From NCBI GenBank assembly GCA_015520425.1, contig WAQC01000140.1, forward strand, positions 1-17,510: a stretch of 17,510 bases of DNA, written 5' to 3'. Position numbers and translations under genes: made by a program. Shown here piece after piece: positions 12,262-17,510 of the stretch. The stretch's first letter is position 1. Each line of letters starts with the position of its first letter. Below the pieces are notes generated by a model. It ran no database searches. It saw nothing but the letters and a program-made list of their open reading frames with translations, and was not told where the DNA came from. Source of the stretch: Candidatus Pelearchaeum sp. Lineage in GTDB: Archaea > Thermoproteota > Nitrososphaeria_A > Caldarchaeales > Caldarchaeaceae.

Positions 12262-14760
12262 GCTACTCACGCCTATTATGCTGTCAAACTCTATCTCCAG
12301 CGGGTCTAGTATCTGCTCAAACGTTGAGCGCATATACTCTATGTATTTATCAACGTCTATGTTTTCAAGCCTGGCGAACTGTACAGGTGCTACGCCGTCC
12401 TTATCCTTTGTCTTCACGTAGCTAATAATGTCGCCAGCGACAACCTTGATATTATTCTGCTGGAGCTTTCTAGCCGCCTTTACATGGGGTGGTGTTGTCT
12501 TCTCATAGCGTTCAGGCGTCTTTGAGAGCATGACGCGGAAAGCGAGCTGCTCTATATCCAGCTCCCTGTTCTTAAGCCGCCTATACCATGTGGAGATGGA
12601 GTTCCTGATGTTGGCTTTAACCCTCTCCAAGTCCTCTTCACTCTTAACCTCTGAGAGCTGCCGCAGCACATCGTCAAACGCCTCCTTTATGAAGACTGGT
12701 ATATTGCGCTTCTTACCCGTTAAGCCCTTAACATCTACAACGCCCTTATCAGTAACGCCTAGGTAGTTCTTCTTCCTGCGGCTGAAGACAACATAGACAT
12801 AGGTCTTGTCAAACTCTAGGTCTAGGTTAAACGTGCTCTTGGCCCACTTCACTACCTCTTCTATCAGCTCTGGCTTGTCCGTCTTTAGGAATATGGAGTC
12901 CGTGTCGCCGTATATGACTTGTATGCCTAGAGCCTTTGCCTTCTCTATGGCTTGCTTGAAGACGTATCTCCCCACCGCCGCTACTCCCTCAGCGACTGGC
13001 GGGCAGTATAGTGGGAACTCCTCAAAGCCGAAGACGCCATAGCTGGCGTTGAGAAAGACCTTGAGAGCGCGCTGGACGACGCCATACCAGCTACGCTGCT
13101 CAGCGTCAAGGCTCTTATCGCCAGCCTTCACCTTATACCAGCTCACCCTAATATCCCTAAGAGAGCCTATGATAAGGCTCTGGATACCGCGCTTCTTCCT
13201 ACATACCCAGTGGTCTGTCTCAGGGATTAGATTATCCTTACACTCTTCATGGGGGCAGCGTACCGTCTCATAGCTCAGGTTGGCTTCCTTGAGTACTGAG
13301 GGGTATAGGGAGGCGAAGTCAAGCACTATAACTCCGAAATGAATCCCAGGTATGGGCTCAACCACTATAGCGCCGCGATATTTCTTACCGTCAATAACCG
13401 CCTTGGTTGATACCTGCCCCTTAACTTGTAGGAGGTCTTCCTTGCGTGGTATTATCCAATTCATGCGGCGGTGCTCCCAGTAGAGTAGGTTCTTTATCCA
13501 GCCCGATACCCCGTGCCTACACACGTCCTCCATCGGGGTTCTTCCTATACGCGCTATAACCGCTATCAGTCTGAGAACAAGCCTGTCGTTCATAGTAATC
13601 AAGTCGTGTAGCAGCTTGGCGTCGCGGTAGCTGTATTCCGCAAGCTCAAGAGGCGTTAGCTCAGCGAGGGTTTTAGTCAGCGGAACCTTCCCCACTCCTA
13701 GGAGAGCCGTCGCCACACCCTCAAGCGTATGCTCCCTATACCTATTATCAAACGCGTAAATCTGGATTGATTTATTCATGAAGAAGCGGTACAGGTCTAG
13801 GTGTATTCCAGTCCTGAGCGTAGCGCCTTCACGCCCAAGCATTATGGGTATCTTCTCCCGCTCAATACCCAGCTTCTCGCCACGGTTCTTGAGATAGGGC
13901 AGGTCAAAATCATCACCATTAAACGTAACTATTATGGGATACTTCTCAATTATCTCAAAGCAGCGCCTAAGCATAGCCTGCTCGTTATCAAAATACTCTA
14001 TCTTGAACTCAGTCGGATTCTCCACGCCTTGCTGAGCCTTGCCCAGCAGGAGGACGAGGTTAAGGCCGTCTGAGCTTGCCAGAGATATTGCCGCTACCCT
14101 ATCCTCTGGATGGCTCGGAGACGGAACACGCGTGGCTGATTCCCCTATAATCTCTATGTCAAGAGCTATGAACTCTATCCTAGGCTGCTCAGCCTCAAGT
14201 ATCTTTAACCACTTGCGCAGCTCCTCCGCCTCTTGCTCACTAACCGTCTTGAAGAAACGCTTTAGAATCTCATCCACTACGTTATCATCGGCCAACTCTG
14301 GAGTTAACGTGCCATTTTCATCTGCCGCGTATATGAGGGAGGGTATGAGCTGGTTATCAAAGAGATAGTTTAGGTGGTATGGTATGTCGGCTTCCCAGCA
14401 GTCTATCTGCTCGCGTATGGATTTCTTAGAGCCTCCAACGGCTAGGGGGTCACTGGCTATTATCTTGGTCATGGTTATTTTCCCATCGCTTATAGCGTCA
14501 TATTTCTCAACGTGCTCAAAAGCCACAGCCCCAGCCTGTTTCAGCGCCTCGTTATTCTCAAGCCTCTCTAACGGTATGTTGGTGAAGCAGTATGGCTTAT
14601 GGTCGGTGTTGTCATACCATAGTATAACCTCACCGGTCTTGGTGTCAAGTAGCTTAAGATACGCCTTCCCTTTTTGGCCATCGTATGCGCAGCCCAGTAG
14701 AAAGAGACGTTTCTTGGGCTTCGGATTTCCTACAGCGTCAAACAAAGAGAGCTGTGGCAT
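12244..14760 (-). CDS. polB1: Family-B DNA polymerase, PolB1/Dpo1 type
   Basis: This is a replicative DNA polymerase with 3'-5' proofreading. Its 838 residues hold the exonuclease motifs ALDIEI (Asp201, Glu203), NGDDFD (281-286) and YSYRD (376-380). The polymerase motifs are A, DFASLYPS (Asp481); B, KVFLNASYG (567-575); and C, YGDTDS (Asp619, Asp621). All catalytic residues are intact. The N-terminal QLSLFD and the DNTDHKPY segment closely match the start of Sulfolobus Dpo1 (QLTLFD, DNTGHKPY), which supports the PolB1 class. Cys502, Cys507 and Cys520 with His517 could form a small metal site in the palm. The C terminus, GVSSLESFL, resembles a PCNA-interacting peptide. ATG 14760 is preceded by a TATA-like box at 14800-14808. 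Confidence 0.96.
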   Translation of the reverse strand: MPQLSLFDAVGNPKPKKRLFLLGCAYDGQKGKAYLKLLDTKTGEVILWYDNTDHKPYCFTNIPLERLENNEALKQAGAVAFEHVEKYDAISDGKITMTKIIASDPLAVGGSKKSIREQIDCWEADIPYHLNYLFDNQLIPSLIYAADENGTLTPELADDNVVDEILKRFFKTVSEQEAEELRKWLKILEAEQPRIEFIALDIEIIGESATRVPSPSHPEDRVAAISLASSDGLNLVLLLGKAQQGVENPTEFKIEYFDNEQAMLRRCFEIIEKYPIIVTFNGDDFDLPYLKNRGEKLGIEREKIPIMLGREGATLRTGIHLDLYRFFMNKSIQIYAFDNRYREHTLEGVATALLGVGKVPLTKTLAELTPLELAEYSYRDAKLLHDLITMNDRLVLRLIAVIARIGRTPMEDVCRHGVSGWIKNLLYWEHRRMNWIIPRKEDLLQVKGQVSTKAVIDGKKYRGAIVVEPIPGIHFGVIVLDFASLYPSVLKEANLSYETVRCPHEECKDNLIPETDHWVCRKKRGIQSLIIGSLRDIRVSWYKVKAGDKSLDAEQRSWYGVVQRALKVFLNASYGVFGFEEFPLYCPPVAEGVAAVGRYVFKQAIEKAKALGIQVIYGDTDSIFLKTDKPELIEEVVKWAKSTFNLDLEFDKTYVYVVFSRRKKNYLGVTDKGVVDVKGLTGKKRNIPVFIKEAFDDVLRQLSEVKSEEDLERVKANIRNSISTWYRRLKNRELDIEQLAFRVMLSKTPERYEKTTPPHVKAARKLQQNNIKVVAGDIISYVKTKDKDGVAPVQFARLENIDVDKYIEYMRSTFEQILDPLEIEFDSIIGVSSLESFL

Positions 14761-14798
14761 AGCTTAGGGACGCCCCTACCAGCTTCCTATTAGGCATC

Positions 14799-14808
14799 GG
14801 ATAAATAA
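14799..14808 (-). promoter_or_regulatory. Putative TATA box of polB1
   Basis: On the minus strand ACTTATTTATC lies about 42 bp before the polB1 ATG, predicting a start near 14778 and a leader of about 18 nt that contains GGGGC. The box abuts the stop codon of the upstream same-strand speB (14812-14814). polB1 may therefore have its own promoter as well as read-through from speB. Confidence 0.35.
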
Positions 14809-14811
14809 GTC

Positions 14812-15714
14812 TTAACGCTTAGACTCTATAGCAGTTATACACTCTACTAATACTCGTGTAGCCTGGGCCGCGGTTAGGCCGTTATCGTAGATTGAGCACA
14901 CCTCCATTATGTCTAAGCCAACACTAGTGGGGGAGCATACCGCGTGGAGAAGCTCTACCAAATCGTAGGGAGTTATCCCATTCGGCTCAGGGTTTCCGAC
15001 GCTTGGGACGTATGCTGGGTCTAAAACATCAATATCCACAGATACATACGTAGGCCTGCCGCCAGCAAATACCCTGACTCTACTCAAAACCTGGTCTAGA
15101 TTGTCGTGAATCTGCTTAGCGGTATAGTATGTTATTCCAAGCTCTCTAGCGGTCTTTAACTCGTCGTAATCATATCCCCTCACACCAACAACAGCAACCT
15201 TAAGCTTTCGCTTCTCCAATAAACGCCTCAGATAGGTTGCATGATTCATCCTAGTTCCCAAATAATTATCGCGGAGGTCAAAATGAGCATCAAAAACTAT
15301 TAACACGCCTTCAACATTCCTAAAGCATGCCATAACCGCTGGCATCGTGAAAGTATGCTCACCGCCAACCATTATGGGCGTCTTGCCCAGTCGTCGTATC
15401 TCTTTCACAACCCTAAAAACACGTTTCAGCATATCAACCAGACTATAGGTAAATCGTACATCACCAGCATCGTATAGCCTCACGCTCCTAGCATCAAACT
15501 CTAAATTGATGCTGTTGGACTCTAGGTTGGAGCTGAATTTACGCAGCATCTCAGGCCCATAACGCGAGCCCGCCCTGAAGCTTGATGTAAGGTCATACGG
15601 GACGCCGAAGGCCACATATTCAGCCTCATCAAGACTATAGTCCAAACCTAGAAACGTCTCTGGGCGTCTCAAATACTGCTTTAGAGCCTCTCCATGCATT
15701 TTTTCCTGCGGCAT
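14812..15714 (-). CDS. speB: Agmatinase/arginase-family ureohydrolase
   Basis: This enzyme probably removes urea from agmatine to give putrescine. The binuclear manganese site is complete: GGEHTFT (His120), FDAHFDLRDN (Asp142, His144, Asp146) and SVDIDVLDPAYVPSVG (Asp227, Asp229). The N-terminal FGVPYDLTSSFRAGSRYGP is also typical. It has 300 residues, the family length. Agmatinase is preferred over arginase because archaeal members with this layout are usually agmatinases, but the substrate cannot be proved, and a guanidinobutyrase-like or formimidoylglutamase-like role is possible. ATG 15714 lies about 28 bp from a TTTAAA box shared with the divergent downstream gene. polB1 follows on the same strand after 51 bp. 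Confidence 0.85.
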   Translation of the reverse strand: MPQEKMHGEALKQYLRRPETFLGLDYSLDEAEYVAFGVPYDLTSSFRAGSRYGPEMLRKFSSNLESNSINLEFDARSVRLYDAGDVRFTYSLVDMLKRVFRVVKEIRRLGKTPIMVGGEHTFTMPAVMACFRNVEGVLIVFDAHFDLRDNYLGTRMNHATYLRRLLEKRKLKVAVVGVRGYDYDELKTARELGITYYTAKQIHDNLDQVLSRVRVFAGGRPTYVSVDIDVLDPAYVPSVGNPEPNGITPYDLVELLHAVCSPTSVGLDIMEVCSIYDNGLTAAQATRVLVECITAIESKR

Positions 15715-15737
15715 ATGTAGCGTGATGTTTCCAAATA

Positions 15738-15777
15738 TTCTTTAAATACATTTTCCGCCAATATGTTTAACGTATTT
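15738..15777. promoter_or_regulatory. Divergent promoter region of speB and the GT-C gene
   Basis: The 85-bp gap between divergent speB and the gene at 15800 contains palindromic TTTAAA (15741-15746), readable as a TATA core on both strands. Leftward it predicts a start close to the speB ATG. Rightward it gives a leader of about 30 nt. TATGTTTAACG at 15762-15772 could be a separate rightward box. GTTGGGG lies directly before ATG 15800. No terminator or other structure is evident. Confidence 0.35.
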
Positions 15778-15799
15778 TGAAGAAGAGGGGCGTTGGGGA

Positions 15800-17510
15800 A
15801 TGGAGCGGTATCTATGGATAGCTGCTGCGCTTGGACTCATAATTAGACTCGCCCTAGCCCCCTTCTTCGGCCACGCATGGGATATGTATATCTGGATAGT
15901 CAGCGGAGACCTAGTAGTAAATGAAGGCGTGAATATATATCAGCTAAAAGACTTAACAGACTTTCCGTGGGGATTCTACGCATACCCTCCTGTATGGCTC
16001 TACTGGCTGAGCCTCGCAGCTTGGTTAAACATGTTCTTCAATAATCTCAACATCTACGTGATGATAATAAAGCTGCCAATCATACTTGCTGACGTTGCAA
16101 TAGCCTTCCTACTATATAGGATAAGTAGAATGATAAGCCTCCCATGGCGTTGGCAGCGTTTAGCACCGCTGATATGGCTCCTCAATCCCGTGACAATATT
16201 CATAACCGCTGTCTGGGGGATGTTTGACTCACTAGCGGTATTGACCACCATGGCCGCGCTTTACTACACTCTAAAGGGACGTGAAAGAAGGGCTGGAGTT
16301 CTCCTAGGCCTAGGAACGGCCATCAAACTCTATCCAGCGCTCCTCATAATACCAATATCAGCATATCTGCTCAAGGTGAAAAAAGCAAAGCCAGCCCGCG
16401 TCTTTTACGACATAACTCTCCTAGCAACAATAACGGGGATAGCGTTGAGCTTGCCCTACCTAGCTGACCCCCTCTCATTCATAAGTAAATTACTATACCA
16501 CTTCAGGAATGTGGGTCAATTCACTTATTGGACAGGAATATCAATAATAATGAACCCCATCTTCATCACAATAATATCAAACACAGCATTCGTGGCGCTC
16601 TTCATCATAGCACTAACCAAAATGTTAAAACTGAACACAAATAGCAGTATGAAACTTATCAACTTAATTACTATATCATTGCTTGTTTTTCTCTCTGTCT
16701 CATCAAAAGTGAATGTTCAATATACTCTTTGGGTCTTGCCTTTCCTCCTGCTCGTCATGCCTACTATGAATAGCCGTGAGGCTCAGATAAACTTCTATCT
16801 TCTCATAGTTGCTGCAATTATGTTCATCACAGCAACAATACTGATACCAGGGATGTATAGTCTGTCAAATCTAGGAACACTCTCGCTGGGTTATGAGCAG
16901 CAGACGAGTGGGTTTATAGGAGCCCTTCTTATTACGTCAGCTCTGCTAGGTGGAACTAGATACGTAGGCCTCATGCTGGAGTTTCTCTCCGTAAAGCTGA
17001 GAAACATATGGAACATAAACCGCCTATCCATAATCGCCCTCCTAATAATATTCGCCCTCTTCCTAAGCTTATTCCCAACGGGGAGGGGCGTTGAGCTACC
17101 CTACCTAGATGTCCGCGTAGCCGTTCCAGAAAGCGTAGAATCCATATTCGGGCTCCAAGAAGGCTTTGATGTAGATTCATTCACCGCGCTCTATAACGTA
17201 ACACACATAGTAATACCCATGGGCCCTGATGTAGTCAATACCTACGTTAGGGGAAACTATGACATGGATGTCTCGCGGAACTTTAGGTTTAGGCTTGGGA
17301 TAGACTCATGGAGCCTAGCAGACCTCAAAAATCTAGTTGATACGCTTCACGCCAGGGGGTATAGGGTTCTTCTGGGGATATACCTACGCTCATACTACCA
17401 CTCAATATACTTCGGGATACAGGGATACAACTCAACATGGCTTGCCGCATCATATGGCAAACTAGCAGACCAGATGGGAAACATCTACTTCCAAGAAGAT
17501 ATGCAGATAG
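15800..17510 (+). CDS. GT-C glycosyltransferase-like membrane protein with C-terminal TIM-barrel-like domain (incomplete)
   Basis: The frame is open for 570 codons from ATG 15800 to the window end, so the protein is incomplete. Residues 1 to about 425 hold some ten membrane helices with the layout of polyprenyl-phosphate-sugar-dependent transferases of the GT87/PIG-M-like kind. The first loop has GHAWDMYIW (Asp28). It is followed by YPPVWLY, VWGMFDSLAVL (family WGqfDsl) and GTAIKLYPALLI (family K-x-YP). It probably moves a mannose-like sugar from a lipid carrier to a surface glycan, N-glycan or lipid outside the cell. From about residue 430 the chain becomes soluble. Segments THIVIPMGP, WSLADLKNLVDTLHARGY and RVLLGIYLRSYYH look like the first strands and helices of a glycoside-hydrolase-type barrel. 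Membrane part fairly sure; barrel tentative; donor and acceptor unknown. Confidence 0.72.
   Translation, partial: MERYLWIAAALGLIIRLALAPFFGHAWDMYIWIVSGDLVVNEGVNIYQLKDLTDFPWGFYAYPPVWLYWLSLAAWLNMFFNNLNIYVMIIKLPIILADVAIAFLLYRISRMISLPWRWQRLAPLIWLLNPVTIFITAVWGMFDSLAVLTTMAALYYTLKGRERRAGVLLGLGTAIKLYPALLIIPISAYLLKVKKAKPARVFYDITLLATITGIALSLPYLADPLSFISKLLYHFRNVGQFTYWTGISIIMNPIFITIISNTAFVALFIIALTKMLKLNTNSSMKLINLITISLLVFLSVSSKVNVQYTLWVLPFLLLVMPTMNSREAQINFYLLIVAAIMFITATILIPGMYSLSNLGTLSLGYEQQTSGFIGALLITSALLGGTRYVGLMLEFLSVKLRNIWNINRLSIIALLIIFALFLSLFPTGRGVELPYLDVRVAVPESVESIFGLQEGFDVDSFTALYNVTHIVIPMGPDVVNTYVRGNYDMDVSRNFRFRLGIDSWSLADLKNLVDTLHARGYRVLLGIYLRSYYHSIYFGIQGYNSTWLAASYGKLADQMGNIYFQEDMQI

Noticed and set aside
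14739..14754. QLSLF at the polymerase N terminus taken as evidence of a bacterial or phage polymerase
   Set aside because: The rest of the protein matches crenarchaeal PolB1, which has a similar N-terminal segment.
15744..15777. AAATAC...GTATTT inverted repeat before the GT-C gene
   Set aside because: It is only 6 bp with a 22-bp spacer in AT-rich promoter DNA, so it is expected by chance.
1..17510. tRNA, rRNA, C/D box RNA, CRISPR repeats, insertion sequences or att sites
   Set aside because: No cloverleaf-like segment, no regularly spaced repeat, no transposase-like ORF and no paired C/D boxes in the intergenic gaps. All gaps are under 200 bp.

Overview
This window comes from an archaeon, most likely of the TACK group (Crenarchaeota/Thaumarchaeota/Aigarchaeota side), but the species cannot be named from the sequence. 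The archaeal markers are diphthine synthase, archaeal-type FAD synthase (RibL), a CTP-dependent riboflavin kinase fused to a helix-turn-helix domain, a 20S proteasome beta subunit, archaeal NadM, Pth2 and TruD. The family-B DNA polymerase matches the crenarchaeal PolB1/Dpo1 layout, including the N-terminal QLSLFD. TATA-like boxes sit about 25 bp upstream of probable starts, several genes look leaderless or short-leadered, and TTG/GTG starts are common. The genes are packed tightly. I see no rRNA, tRNA, CRISPR array, insertion sequence or prophage.

Layout. Positions 1-77 (minus) hold the first 25 codons of a sugar-phosphate nucleotidyltransferase. Positions 153-1630 (plus) hold dphB fused to a DUF357 domain and then overlapping ribL. 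These converge on ribK (1623-2357, minus), which lies downstream of a proteasome beta subunit (2458-3063, minus). The divergent rtcA (3165-4244) is followed by nadM (4320-4856), whose start codon appears to be non-canonical. A SAM hydrolase (DUF62 family, minus) converges on nadM. A plus-strand group of pth2, truD, a rhomboid protease, nuoB and nuoC covers 5709-9400. A minus-strand polytopic membrane protein (9397-10203) separates nuoC from nuoD (10307-11569), which is followed 2 nt later by a HAD-family hydrolase. On the minus strand lie polB1 (12244-14760) and an agmatinase/arginase-family gene (14812-15714). Positions 15800-17510 (plus) hold an incomplete large protein with a GT-C glycosyltransferase-like membrane part and a probable TIM-barrel-like extracytoplasmic domain.

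How the genes fit together. Most are housekeeping: translation quality and tRNA/EF-2 modification (dphB, pth2, truD), flavin and NAD cofactor synthesis (ribL, ribK, nadM), protein turnover (psmB, rhomboid), RNA end processing (rtcA), respiration (nuoBCD), replication (polB1), polyamine/arginine metabolism and surface glycosylation. RibK and RibL together convert riboflavin to FMN and then FAD, and lie tail-to-tail.

I do not see an obvious new multi-gene system. The points most worth a second look are the nadM start codon, the DphB-DUF357 fusion, the proteasome beta subunit with Ala at the Thr1 position, a candidate autoregulatory operator before ribK, the unrecognised CPTC membrane protein inside the nuo cluster, and the GT-C/TIM-barrel fusion that leaves the window.
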